Assembly: GCA_037443685.1 (NCBI GenBank)
Contig: JBBINX010000004.1
Location: forward strand, 1 to 64,000
Source: JAHJRJ01 sp037443685
GTDB lineage: Bacteria > Bacteroidota > Ignavibacteria > UBA10030 > BY39
Direction: 5' to 3'
DNA: 64,000 nucleotides
Each line of letters opens with the position of its first letter. Position 1 is the first letter of the stretch. Shown piece after piece: positions 9,433-18,419 of this stretch. The position numbers were made by a program, and so were the translations under genes. The notes beneath the pieces were generated by a model that saw only the letters and a list, made by a program, of their open reading frames with translations, was not told the DNA's origin and did not search any database.

Positions 9433-10428
9433 CTAATTTGGGAATAAGCTATATTTAATAATGTATAGAGCTTCGAGTATCTTATTTTTTTTTTGAGTTT
9501 CACGTTTGGTTATAAAAATTATAATCCTGAGTATCAGCTTGATTAAATACTGCCAAGCGTATAATAATCTAACGATGAGTGAATAAAATTTTCTGTGATG
9601 TTTTTCCAGAAATAATTTATAGCTGTGGCACTGTGTTATTATTTTTTTTTCTTTAATGCTATCGTAAGAGTAACTAAACAGATGGGTGATTTCGGAACTT
9701 GGTAAATAAAATATTTTCCACTTACGATCTTTTTGGATACGAAAACATAAATCTGTTTCTTCGCAATACGCTTCAAATCTTTCGTCAAATAACCCAAATT
9801 TATCTATAATAGATTTTCTGATAAAAAAATCAGCACCAGTGATATAATCAACTTCAATTGGTAATTTAATATGTTTGTTTGGAGTTATACCTTTTCGCTT
9901 TATCCAAGATGCGCCAGGCAATAACTCCGGCAACATGAACGCGCCCATCATTGCCTCGCTAAACGAAGGGAAATTGCCATATGAAAGCTGTCGTCTGCCG
10001 TCGGGATGGAATAATGTTCCTCCACATACTGCAACAAACGGATTAGATTCCATGAAATCAAAAAAAATCTTTAAAGCATTGTTTTTTAAAATTGTATCAT
10101 TATTCAATAAAAAAATATATTTTCCTTTTGCAAATTTTACACCTAGGTTGTTTGTTTTAGCGAAACCTAAATTAATGGGATTTCGGATAAGCAGAACATC
10201 AGGAAACTCTGACTTAATTAATTCGATACTTTTGTCAATAGAGCAATCGTCAACAACGATTATTTCAAACTCAACTCCCTTAGTTTTATCGTATATTGAA
10301 TTCAAACAATCTCGAATTATATTTTCACCATTCCAATTTGCGACGATGATAGAGACATCGATATATTGATTTAATATTGGCAAGTTATACTCATTCCTTA
10401 CTTGCTCTAACGATATATTGTGCAGCAA
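9433..10428 (-). CDS. Glycosyltransferase family 2 (rhamnosyltransferase-like)
   Basis: GT-A fold transferase, 331 aa. 'VSIIVANWNGENIIRDCLNSI' near residue 25 starts the catalytic domain, 'IIVVDDCSIDKS' is the nucleotide-binding Asp pair, and 'FLLNNDTIL' holds the DxD-equivalent metal site. 'DYITGADFFIRKSIIDKFGLFDERFEAYCEETDLCFRI' is typical of the WcaA/rhamnosyltransferase group. The chosen start overlaps the 3' end of the upstream methyltransferase by 38 bp; a slightly later start is possible but would remove little. It likely adds one sugar of the repeat unit on the cytoplasmic face. Confidence 0.88.
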   Translation of the reverse strand: MLHNISLEQVRNEYNLPILNQYIDVSIIVANWNGENIIRDCLNSIYDKTKGVEFEIIVVDDCSIDKSIELIKSEFPDVLLIRNPINLGFAKTNNLGVKFAKGKYIFLLNNDTILKNNALKIFFDFMESNPFVAVCGGTLFHPDGRRQLSYGNFPSFSEAMMGAFMLPELLPGASWIKRKGITPNKHIKLPIEVDYITGADFFIRKSIIDKFGLFDERFEAYCEETDLCFRIQKDRKWKIFYLPSSEITHLFSYSYDSIKEKKIITQCHSYKLFLEKHHRKFYSLIVRLLYAWQYLIKLILRIIIFITKRETQKKNKILEALYIIKYSLFPN

Positions 10429-11035
10429 GAAAATCTTTTAACAAATTCATACAAAAAAAATTGATAAGTTTAACTTTTATACTTCCGGATATGCGTGGTT
10501 TAATTATTTGTATTTTGTATCCCGCAGAAGAAATTAATTCTATAATAGAATTTTTAGAGAAGAATCTAATATGTGTACGATCAAAAGGTCCTTCATCTTG
10601 ATACTTCCAACCCTCTCTAATTAATTGCAATATCACTGTATAATGTCGCATGTTTGGCAGGCTACAAATAATTGTTCCGTTAGGTTTTAGAAATTTTTTT
10701 AATCTTACTAAAATTTCTTCAGGGGTAATTAAGTGTTCTAAGATATCTGCGAATATAATGCAATCAAAATATTCGTTATCGAAAGGTAGAGTTACCAATT
10801 GGATATCTCCTTCTATCACACCATCCAGTACCTTTTGGGCTTCGAAGATAGCGGTGGAATTTTGCTCAATACCAAAAACTTTTCGGGCAGAATTATTTGA
10901 TTTTAAGGTTGCGCCCAATCGACCTTTGCCACATCCAACATCTAAAATAACTAGATCATCAGAATATACTAATTCAATTACTTCTGGTCGTTCATTAGAA
11001 TAATAGGTTGTATNNNNNNNNNNCGCTGTGTTCAT
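10391..11035 (-). CDS. Class I SAM-dependent methyltransferase (N terminus interrupted by assembly gap)
   Basis: Methyltransferase, about 214 aa as scaffolded. Motif I 'VILDVGCGKGRLGATL' binds S-adenosylmethionine. 'GIEQNSTAIFEAQ' is motif II, 'FADILEHL' is the acidic motif after strand 4, and 'LKPNGTIICSLPNMRHY' is motif III. Ten Ns at 11014-11023 fall four codons after the apparent ATG, so the true start and N terminus are uncertain. It sits between two glycosyltransferase genes and probably methylates a sugar or a glycan end; a lipid acceptor cannot be ruled out. Confidence 0.82.
   Translation of the reverse strand: MNTAXXXXTTYYSNERPEVIELVYSDDLVILDVGCGKGRLGATLKSNNSARKVFGIEQNSTAIFEAQKVLDGVIEGDIQLVTLPFDNEYFDCIIFADILEHLITPEEILVRLKKFLKPNGTIICSLPNMRHYTVILQLIREGWKYQDEGPFDRTHIRFFSKNSIIELISSAGYKIQIIKPRISGSIKVKLINFFCMNLLKDFLAAQYIVRASKE
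11014..11023. other. Assembly gap (10 N)
   Basis: Ten Ns, a length often used as a placeholder for a gap of unknown size. It interrupts the 5' end of the methyltransferase gene. Confidence 0.99.
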
Positions 11036-11054
11036 AGTTTATATCTATATTAAA

Positions 11055-12197
11055 TTAAAAAAAACTTTTATAAATATTATCAAATTGTGCAGATATATTG
11101 TCAGAGTTAAAAAATGATTCAGCTCTTTTCCGACCAATTATGCCTAATGTTTTACTTTTATTTATATCTATCATTAATTCTTTAATCGCACTTGTTAATG
11201 ATAGGAAATCGTTAGGGGGGACAATAATCCCCGCATCACCGATAACTTCTGGAATAGACCCACAAGATGTTGATATAATTGGTTTGCCGCACGCCATACT
11301 TTCGATAAGTACATAACCGAATTGTTCTTGCCATCTTGGGGTCGGAATGCTCGGTAATACGAATATATCGGCAAGGTTGTGAATTCTAGGCATATTGTTA
11401 TAGTCGTAACTTCCGATTAATTTTATTCTATGCGTAAGATTTAAATCTCGAATAGTATTTTCTATGTTATTCTTTTCTTTACCCTTCCCTGCAATTAATA
11501 ATTTTATTTTTTCCCCCTCACACTCATTAATGAGTTTCTTATAAGCAAAAATTAAATCAAATATTCCCTTTTCCCAATAAAGATTAGCAACAAATAGGAT
11601 TATCGTGTCTTCGAGCGAACAACCGAATTTTTGGAGTAATGTAGCATCCTTTGGCATCGGCTGAAAATGGTTAGTATTGATACCTGGCATCAAAACTTTA
11701 ACCTTATGAGAGGGAGCTCCTTCCAAGATCAGCACTTCTTTAGCTCTCTCCGTAACTGGTAGAAATAAGTCAGCGTGCTTGAAGATGTAATCTTTATGAA
11801 TCTTTGACTTCGGATTATTATTCGCAAATGGTAAATTTTCCCATACTGTAATTATGAGTTTTGAATTATTTTTTACTTTTGCTATCGCAGCTTGATATGT
11901 ATAATAATTTGAGATCTCGGCGGAGTGAATGATGTGATAATCGTTCAAATATTTTTCTAAACCAATTAAATCTTGTGAATTACCTAAAATGGGATTAAGC
12001 ATATTTTTAATTAGTTTCATTCGGAGCATCTGGCCGATAGAAGGTAATTTTTTAACTACTATAGGAAAATTTGAAATATCAAAATTATGAAACCAGCTTG
12101 AAAATGCTGTAAACTCAAATTCTTTCTTGAGAGGTGTAAAACATTGAACTTCCCATTTGTTAAGATTTGAACCACGAATCAATGCAATTTTTTTCAT
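11055..12197 (-). CDS. Glycosyltransferase family 4
   Basis: GT-B enzyme, 380 aa from the ATG at 12197. That start is preferred over one 10 codons upstream because an AAAAGGAAAA ribosome site directly precedes it and it removes overlap with the flippase gene. 'IILFVANLYWEKGIFDLIFAY' opens the C-terminal Rossmann half. 'KLLIAGKGKEKNNIE', 'IKLIGSYDYNNMPRIHNLADIFVLPS' and 'QEQFGYVLIESMACGKPIISTSCG' form the donor site, including the E-x7-E region (FGYVLIESMACGKP). It is a member of the polysaccharide operon; the sugar specificity is unknown. Confidence 0.88.
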   Translation of the reverse strand: MKKIALIRGSNLNKWEVQCFTPLKKEFEFTAFSSWFHNFDISNFPIVVKKLPSIGQMLRMKLIKNMLNPILGNSQDLIGLEKYLNDYHIIHSAEISNYYTYQAAIAKVKNNSKLIITVWENLPFANNNPKSKIHKDYIFKHADLFLPVTERAKEVLILEGAPSHKVKVLMPGINTNHFQPMPKDATLLQKFGCSLEDTIILFVANLYWEKGIFDLIFAYKKLINECEGEKIKLLIAGKGKEKNNIENTIRDLNLTHRIKLIGSYDYNNMPRIHNLADIFVLPSIPTPRWQEQFGYVLIESMACGKPIISTSCGSIPEVIGDAGIIVPPNDFLSLTSAIKELMIDINKSKTLGIIGRKRAESFFNSDNISAQFDNIYKSFF

Positions 12198-12213
12198 TTT
12201 TCCTTTTTGCGTT

Positions 12214-13659
12214 TTATAACGAATCAATTTTTAGACGGTTTAATAAACTTCTTATGATCTCTTTTTCTTGGCTTCCGACACCTTTAATTGTAAGCAGTAC
12301 GAGTACGAAAGTGCTGGCTCCAATCGGTATCAATAGAAAAATATTGAAGCTATTAAAAATAAGCAAAACAATTCCCATAACAGTTGTTGCTATGATTGTT
12401 TTAATTAGCGGCAATAATAAAATCGGTTTGTAACCGATAACATTTAAATATATCATTTGGCTGACAAACAATATCACCTCGACACTAAGCGTGATAAACA
12501 CGACACTGATGTAACCATAAGCAGGAATAAGTGAAAGTCCGATAACAAAAGCATATAAACCTGTAAAAATAGATAGAATCATAGAAAACTTTTGTCGATT
12601 TATAGCTATTAAAAAAGTGTACATAACCCAATTCAGGTAACCAATTGTTGTTCCGAGCATCAACAATTGTAGAAGAAAAGCGCCTTCTATATATTCAACC
12701 GGAAAGATTATTTTAAAAATGTTAAATGATAATAGTGAAGTTCCAATTCCAATAGGGAAAGATAGATTAGCGATCATTCTGATGGAATCTGTAAGAGCTT
12801 TGCCTAACTTTTCTTTTGCAGTAATCATAAAATTAGAGAAAACGGGATATACTACTTGTGTGAAAGATGCCGGCACCAGTGTAAGAATAGAGACGATTTT
12901 ATATGCTGAGCTATAAATACCGACCTCGATATCGCCGCGTGAATATTTTAAGATAGTAGATCCGATAAATAAGTAAATAGATATTCCTAATGAACTCACA
13001 GCTATCGGTGTACTCTCGACTAACAATTCCTTCCACGATTGAATATCGAATTTATATTCAGGAATACCTATAGATTTTCTAAAAACTAGTATAAGTATTG
13101 ATAAGTTTATTACGGTAACGATAATAGAGATTATTAAAGCAGTGTTTATATAAGGATAGTTTTGTATGATTATTATAATGGTAATAGAACTGATTAGCTC
13201 ACTTAAAACAGTCAGAACAGAAACGAGCTTCATTTTTCTATGTGCCTGTAATGCGCTCAAAAAAACCATTGAAATTCCGTTTATCGCAAAGGCGATGGTC
13301 GTCAATAATACTGCCCAACTTGTTGTAGGATCGAAATTCGATATAATGCTTGTTACCCCGATTAGTAAACTTGCGACAAACACAATTCCCAATTTTAAAA
13401 TGAGAGTTCTACCTACAATTTGTAATGTGTGGCTAAGATTGCGTGAAATATTCCTAACAACGATTTGCGATAAACCGAAATCAAATAACACATTGAAGAG
13501 AGAACAAAAATAGGTCGCGAAATTTAATATACCAAAACTCCCAACCCCGAGGTGAGTGGCTAGATAGTTTAGACGGATAATACCTAAGAGTAAGCCAAGA
13601 ACTTTTCCCGTAAAAATAGCGGCCGTATCGATTGTTATTTTCTTAGTTTGTGTCGGCAT
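12214..13659 (-). CDS. Wzx-type polysaccharide flippase
   Basis: Multidrug/oligosaccharidyl-lipid/polysaccharide (MOP) superfamily protein, 481 aa from the ATG at 13659 (a GTG/ATG 11 codons earlier is possible). About 12-14 hydrophobic helices span the whole chain. The start 'IDTAAIFTGKVLGLLLGIIRLNYLATHLGVGSFGILNFA' is typical of Wzx/RfbX proteins. It would flip undecaprenyl-linked repeat units from the cytoplasmic to the periplasmic side. Its first 17 bases overlap the end of the upstream GT2 gene. No Wzy polymerase or O-antigen ligase is recognisable in the cluster, so these would be encoded elsewhere. Confidence 0.88.
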   Translation of the reverse strand: MPTQTKKITIDTAAIFTGKVLGLLLGIIRLNYLATHLGVGSFGILNFATYFCSLFNVLFDFGLSQIVVRNISRNLSHTLQIVGRTLILKLGIVFVASLLIGVTSIISNFDPTTSWAVLLTTIAFAINGISMVFLSALQAHRKMKLVSVLTVLSELISSITIIIIIQNYPYINTALIISIIVTVINLSILILVFRKSIGIPEYKFDIQSWKELLVESTPIAVSSLGISIYLFIGSTILKYSRGDIEVGIYSSAYKIVSILTLVPASFTQVVYPVFSNFMITAKEKLGKALTDSIRMIANLSFPIGIGTSLLSFNIFKIIFPVEYIEGAFLLQLLMLGTTIGYLNWVMYTFLIAINRQKFSMILSIFTGLYAFVIGLSLIPAYGYISVVFITLSVEVILFVSQMIYLNVIGYKPILLLPLIKTIIATTVMGIVLLIFNSFNIFLLIPIGASTFVLVLLTIKGVGSQEKEIIRSLLNRLKIDSL

Positions 13660-14482
13660 TAGCTGAATTGGATAAACTTTTAATAATTCCAATTATTAAT
13701 CCTAATGGTATACTTAGCCAATTATACCATTTCGCATATCTTGTCATAATCCGCAACTGACTCTTCAGCTTATTCCAATTCTTAAACCAAGAGAGATGTC
13801 CGCCGGTGCTGACCGAGAGCTTGTGCCATATTTTTGCCTTAGGTTCGTACATTAATTTATAACCAACACGAGAAGCTCGTATGCACCAATCGACATCTTC
13901 ACCGTAAATATAATAAGCAGTGTCGAGCATCCCAACTTTTTCAACAACTTCTCGCTTTACTAATATACAACAGCCGGAGACAAAATCAGTTCCTTTTGTT
14001 TGATCATACTGTCCATTATCAATTTCTCGAACGCCTATGTGAGAAATCCAGCCCTTCCACCATTCGATTTTTCCGCCGGCATACCAAATTCGATGCGGCT
14101 CGTTGTAATAATACATTTTTGGTCCAACGATTCCAATTTGATTGTCTGATTCTGCTGTTGTAACGAGTTCGGCGAGAAAATTAGGGTCAACCGTTGTATC
14201 ATTATTTAGTAATAAAGTGTAGTCAGCATTTTTCGAGAGAGCGTATTCGATTCCGACGTTATTTCCACCGGCAAACCGTAAGTTAGTTGCGTTAAGAATA
14301 TATTCCACGTCAGAAAATTGTTTTTGTACTTCTTCCTTGGTTCCGTCGGACGAAGCATTATCTACGACCAGCAATTTAAAGTTATCGTATATAACTTTTT
14401 TCAGCGAATTCAAGCATTCGATAGTGTCCTCCTTACCGTTCCATGTTAAAACGATTATATATACGAGTGGCTTATCGGACAT
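13643..14482 (-). CDS. Glycosyltransferase family 2
   Basis: GT-A fold enzyme, 279 aa. 'VYIIVLTWNGKEDTIECLNSL' begins the domain, 'LLVVDNASSDGT' is the first Asp site, and 'TLLLNNDTTVDPNFL' is the metal-binding site. The acceptor region 'GTDFVSGCCILVKREVVEKVG' and 'YYIYGEDVDWCIRASRVGYKLMY' carries the probable catalytic ED pair. It belongs to the rhamnosyltransferase-like WbbL group by pattern. The start at 14482 lies 3 bp after the wecB stop. Confidence 0.88.
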   Translation of the reverse strand: MSDKPLVYIIVLTWNGKEDTIECLNSLKKVIYDNFKLLVVDNASSDGTKEEVQKQFSDVEYILNATNLRFAGGNNVGIEYALSKNADYTLLLNNDTTVDPNFLAELVTTAESDNQIGIVGPKMYYYNEPHRIWYAGGKIEWWKGWISHIGVREIDNGQYDQTKGTDFVSGCCILVKREVVEKVGMLDTAYYIYGEDVDWCIRASRVGYKLMYEPKAKIWHKLSVSTGGHLSWFKNWNKLKSQLRIMTRYAKWYNWLSIPLGLIIGIIKSLSNSANADTN

Positions 14483-14485
14483 CGA

Positions 14486-15592
14486 TCAGCTAAGTTTTTC
14501 TAAAATGATGTCAATGATTCTTTCAGCAGCTTTCCCGTCGCCGTATGGGTTGGCTTTGGTGGACATTTCGAGATAAGCGGTTTTATCCGAAAGTAATCGT
14601 TGAGCTTCATTTATTATCATTTCTTTGTCTGTCCCAACAAGTTTTGCCGTTCCGACTTCAATAGCTTCGGGACGTTCTGTTGTTTTGCGTAAAACGAGTA
14701 CTGGTTTGCCTAACGAAGGAGCTTCTTCTTGCACACCGCCTGAATCGGTCATTATTAAGTATGCTTTGTTCATCAGTTGAACGAACGGGCGATAATCGAG
14801 TGGCTCAATGAGACGTATCCGTTCGGCGCTTTTAAAAACTTCGTTTGCCATTTTCTGGACGTTTGGATTTGGGTGTACGGGGTAAATTAATTCGACATCT
14901 GGATTTGTTTCGACTAAATGTCGACATGCAGAAAAAGTTTGGCTCATCGGTTCACCAAAATTTTCACGCCGATGTGAGGTCAGTAATATTACCTTACGGT
15001 TTTTATAATCAATTTCATTCAACAACTTTTCTTCAAATTGAAAATTTGGATCGACTATCATAAGTAACGCATCGATGACAGTATTGCCTGTTACAAAGAT
15101 TTTAGAAATATCAACACCTTCGTTGATTAAATTATTCTTCGACCATTCAGTCGGCGCGAAGTGAAAATCAGCTAATCGTGTAGTAAGCTGCCGATTTATT
15201 TCTTCTGGAAACGGATTGTATTTATTCCAAGTTCGTAAACCAGCTTCAACATGTCCCACTGGTATTTTTAAATAAAAAGCTGCAAGGCTTGTTGCGAAAG
15301 TGGTTGTAGTATCGCCCTGCACTAAAATTACATCAGGTTTTTCTTTCATTAGGATAGGCTTCATTTCGTTGATGACACTCGAAGTTACATAAAACAAATC
15401 CTGATTTGCTTGCATTATATCTAAATCATAATCTGGTACGATGCCGAAAACCTCTAACTTCTGGTCTAACATTTCGCGATGTTGAGCAGTTACTATGGTA
15501 ACAAAGTCTAATTTTCGTTTTTCACATTCTTTTACAATCGGAGCCATCTTAATGGCTTCGGGTCTTGTTCCAAATACTATAGCTATTTTCAT
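14486..15592 (-). CDS. wecB: UDP-N-acetylglucosamine 2-epimerase (non-hydrolysing)
   Basis: Interconverts UDP-GlcNAc and UDP-ManNAc, supplying an N-acetylmannosamine precursor for the glycan. 368 aa, standard length. The family opening 'MKIAIVFGTRPEAIKMAPIV' is present, as are 'VQGDTTTTFATSLAAFY', 'VEAGLRTWNKYNPFPEEINR' (catalytic Glu region), 'LLTSHRRENFGEPM' (conserved His/Arg) and 'DSGGVQEEAPSLGKPVLVLR'. No wecC dehydrogenase is adjacent, so UDP-ManNAc may be used directly or be oxidised by an enzyme elsewhere. Confidence 0.95.
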   Translation of the reverse strand: MKIAIVFGTRPEAIKMAPIVKECEKRKLDFVTIVTAQHREMLDQKLEVFGIVPDYDLDIMQANQDLFYVTSSVINEMKPILMKEKPDVILVQGDTTTTFATSLAAFYLKIPVGHVEAGLRTWNKYNPFPEEINRQLTTRLADFHFAPTEWSKNNLINEGVDISKIFVTGNTVIDALLMIVDPNFQFEEKLLNEIDYKNRKVILLTSHRRENFGEPMSQTFSACRHLVETNPDVELIYPVHPNPNVQKMANEVFKSAERIRLIEPLDYRPFVQLMNKAYLIMTDSGGVQEEAPSLGKPVLVLRKTTERPEAIEVGTAKLVGTDKEMIINEAQRLLSDKTAYLEMSTKANPYGDGKAAERIIDIILEKLS

Positions 15593-15598
15593 TTTGTT

Positions 15599-16372
15599 TT
15601 AATTTTTACTTTTTAAAAGATAAACAACGCCGGTCGATATAATTTCGTTTAAAATCGGAATATTTCCAAACCATCCCGCACTGATTGGTTTAAGCCCGAA
15701 ACGGATGTGGTTCGGTCCGATTATATATTTTCTAACGTGCTCAACGGATAAGCCGCACCTCTCCAATAGCTTTTCGAATTTGTGTATTCCCATTTTTAAA
15801 GATGCAAGTTTTTTGATTTCCGCGACAAACAATTTATCTTCATCCTGGAATTTATCAACCATATTCGGAATCGTAAATGGGAGAAGATGAAAAAAAGGTA
15901 GCATACCAATTTTCGATTTTAAGAGTTGTTGATGTGCGCCAAAAGCTGAATAGTAAGGAGGGAAAGTTATTAAAATTCTACCGTCGGAATTTAAACAGCT
16001 TTTTAATTTTTCTAAAATCAATTCTTTTTTTTCTAAATGTTCAAACACGTCGTGCAAAACGATGAGGTCGAATTGCTCATTAGAATATGGAAAGCTTTCA
16101 TCATATATGTTGCCATACACCATATCGAAATCTCTGGTACCACGCAAGATATTCGCAAGCTCAACACGACGAGTTTCTACATCGAATCCTTTGCAGATAA
16201 ATCCAGCGTCATAAAAAGCCGAAACGCCGCCGCCGTCACCACAACCGACATCTAAAAGAAATTTGCCTCTCGTATTTATCCCCCACTCATTTAACAACGG
16301 TAACAAATATTTTGCGACGACAACGTACTCATATTGCCAATATTTTCTGTCGTGGTCTGTAATTTCAATCAT
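15599..16372 (-). CDS. Class I SAM-dependent methyltransferase
   Basis: 257 aa methyltransferase in the polysaccharide operon. Motif I 'FLLDVGCGDGGGVSAF' is near residue 40, 'GFDVETRRVELAN' follows, 'DLIVLHDVFEHLEKKEL' is the post-strand-4 acidic motif, and 'LNSDGRILITFPPYYSAF' is the strand-5 region. The remaining C-terminal part (about 150-257) includes several aromatic residues and may fix the acceptor. The likely role is methylation of a sugar or of the terminal unit of the glycan, by context only. Confidence 0.85.
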   Translation of the reverse strand: MIEITDHDRKYWQYEYVVVAKYLLPLLNEWGINTRGKFLLDVGCGDGGGVSAFYDAGFICKGFDVETRRVELANILRGTRDFDMVYGNIYDESFPYSNEQFDLIVLHDVFEHLEKKELILEKLKSCLNSDGRILITFPPYYSAFGAHQQLLKSKIGMLPFFHLLPFTIPNMVDKFQDEDKLFVAEIKKLASLKMGIHKFEKLLERCGLSVEHVRKYIIGPNHIRFGLKPISAGWFGNIPILNEIISTGVVYLLKSKN

Positions 16373-16382
16373 AAATTAACTA

Positions 16383-17492
16383 TTAGCTTACTAGTTTCTC
16401 AATATTAGTGACGAAAAAATCCCATGAGTATTTTTGTTTTTCTACTTTTACATTTTCCGAAAATTCTTTCTCCTTCTGTTCTTCATAGAATTTTTTTATT
16501 GCCGCCGCTAACTTTTCCGCGTTGTTCACAGGAACTATGTAACCTGTCTTTCCATCTATAATTACTTCCCGCAGACCCACTACGTCGGTTGCGATTACAG
16601 GTTTGTCGAAATTATAAGCTATCTGTGCTATTCCGCTTTGAGTAGCGGAAATGTACGGAAGGACGACTGCATCAGCCGCAGAGAAGTAAACAGGCACATC
16701 TTCATTCGGGACATAATCAGCCACGATTTTAACGCGTGAACCGATGTCGAATTCTTTAATCAATTTTTCATACTTAGTTTTTGGGTCGTAAAATTCACCG
16801 ACTATAAGCAGGTTGACGTCGTTCAAATATTTCAACGCCTCAAGAAGAACGGAAAGACCTTTGTAATGGCGAATGTAGCCGAAATAAAGGATAATTTTTT
16901 CTTCGCTTGTTTGAAGAATATTTTTGGCTTTTTCTTTTGGCATCGGATTGCCAAACATCTCATATACAGGATGTGGTGAGTTTGTATATTTTGCTGAGGG
17001 AAAAAGTTTCAATAAATCCTTTTCAACTGATGAAGATTGCACTAAGAAATAATCTGAAAAACCGAAAGCGAATTTAGTTAAAGCCTTATCGCCGAATCTT
17101 CTTTCGTGTGGAATTATGTTGTGGCATAAGAACATAACTTTTATGCGGCTAAACACTCTTACGAAAGCAGCGATGGTGCCGTAACAGACCCCAAAGAATG
17201 GTATTGAATAAGCAAATATAATCAGGTCAGGTTTCTTCTTTCTAATTTTCAACGCAGTCGAAATCCAGCTTAACGGATTGATAGAATCAATAAGCTGTAA
17301 TCCGCGAACATCCGGCATTTTATCGCTCGGGTCGTGCTGGCTTTTACCCGGAAATAAAAATTTCGGATATTGTCTGGAGAATGTTATTATCTCTACGTGG
17401 TGTTTTTTCTTAAGATGTGAAGCTAATGTGTTTGTATGGTGTGCGATTCCACCACGCCATGGAAATGCCGGACCGATTATAATAATGTTCAT
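16383..17492 (-). CDS. Glycosyltransferase family 4
   Basis: GT-B enzyme, 369 aa. The N-terminal 'IGPAFPWRGGIAHHTNTLASHLKKKHHVEIITFSRQYP' is characteristic of a subgroup that carries a GGIAHHT loop. The donor half has 'IILYFGYIRHYKGLSVLLEAL', 'VKIVADYVPNEDVPVYFSAADAVVLPY' and 'SGIAQIAYNFDKPVIATDVVGL'. It follows the GT2 gene by 6 bp. The specific linkage is unknown. Confidence 0.88.
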   Translation of the reverse strand: MNIIIIGPAFPWRGGIAHHTNTLASHLKKKHHVEIITFSRQYPKFLFPGKSQHDPSDKMPDVRGLQLIDSINPLSWISTALKIRKKKPDLIIFAYSIPFFGVCYGTIAAFVRVFSRIKVMFLCHNIIPHERRFGDKALTKFAFGFSDYFLVQSSSVEKDLLKLFPSAKYTNSPHPVYEMFGNPMPKEKAKNILQTSEEKIILYFGYIRHYKGLSVLLEALKYLNDVNLLIVGEFYDPKTKYEKLIKEFDIGSRVKIVADYVPNEDVPVYFSAADAVVLPYISATQSGIAQIAYNFDKPVIATDVVGLREVIIDGKTGYIVPVNNAEKLAAAIKKFYEEQKEKEFSENVKVEKQKYSWDFFVTNIEKLVS

Positions 17493-17498
17493 GCGTTT

Positions 17499-18416
17499 TC
17501 AGAATCCAACTTTATCTCTGATAATATACAGAGGTCTCTGTTTAACTTCGTCATAGATTCTACCGATGTATTCACCGATGAAACCAAGCGTAAGCAATAT
17601 CATCCCCCCCAAAAAAGTTATCGATACAATTGTCGAAGCCCAACCGAGTATTGCCTTGTTAGTAAAAAGTTTTTCATATATAACAAACAAACCGACAAAG
17701 AATGAAATTAATGCTGAAAAGAATCCAATGTAAATAGCAAACCTTAGTGGTGCATTTGAAAAAGAAAATAATCCGTCGAGTGCCAAACTGACCAATCTTT
17801 TAAAACTCATCTGAGGTTTGCCGGCAAACCTCGCATCCCTATCGAATTGTATTCCCGCTTGTTTGAAGCCAGCCCAAGCGCGCATACCGCTGATATAGCG
17901 GTTTCGTTCGGGCATTCTTCGTAAAACATCTATTACTTTTTTATCTATCAATGAAAAATTTCCAGCTTCCATCGGAATCGCAATCGAGGCAAAAGCGTGC
18001 ATAAGTCTATAAAACGTATGAAAAGCAAAACGTTTTAACGGGTTTTCTTTGCGGCTCAGTTTGACTGTATATACAACTTGAAATCCTTCTTTCCATTTCG
18101 CAATCATTGAAGGAATTAATTCGGGGGGGTCTTGTAAATCACCATCCATTAAAATTACTGTATCGCCGTTTGCATTATCAATTCCGGCGGAAATGGCAAC
18201 CTGATGGCCAAAATTTCTTGAAAAACGGATTATTTTAATTCTTGAATCTTTTTTGTGTATTTCCTCCAACATCACAAACGAATTATCTCGACTTCCATCA
18301 TCGACCATGATAACTTCGACGGGTTGATCTAAATGGTCGATCACATTTTTTAGCCGACGGTATAATTCGGAAATTGTTTCCTGTTCGTTGAAAATTGGTA
18401 TTATTATCGAATACAT
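17499..18416 (-). CDS. Polyprenyl-phosphate glycosyltransferase, GT2 (GtrB/ArnC-like)
   Basis: 305 aa: a cytoplasmic GT2 domain followed by two C-terminal membrane helices (about 230-255 and 265-290). 'YSIIIPIFNEQETISELYRRL', 'VIMVDDGSRDNS' and 'TVILMDGDLQDPPELIPSM' are the family motifs; DGDLQ carries the metal-binding DxD. 'RNRYISGMRAWAGFKQ' is the typical acceptor-loop motif. These enzymes transfer a sugar to undecaprenyl phosphate, for later periplasmic transfer by a GT-C enzyme. The YfhO-type membrane protein directly upstream in the operon is a natural partner. Confidence 0.88.
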   Translation of the reverse strand: MYSIIIPIFNEQETISELYRRLKNVIDHLDQPVEVIMVDDGSRDNSFVMLEEIHKKDSRIKIIRFSRNFGHQVAISAGIDNANGDTVILMDGDLQDPPELIPSMIAKWKEGFQVVYTVKLSRKENPLKRFAFHTFYRLMHAFASIAIPMEAGNFSLIDKKVIDVLRRMPERNRYISGMRAWAGFKQAGIQFDRDARFAGKPQMSFKRLVSLALDGLFSFSNAPLRFAIYIGFFSALISFFVGLFVIYEKLFTNKAILGWASTIVSITFLGGMILLTLGFIGEYIGRIYDEVKQRPLYIIRDKVGF

Positions 18417-18419
18417 AAT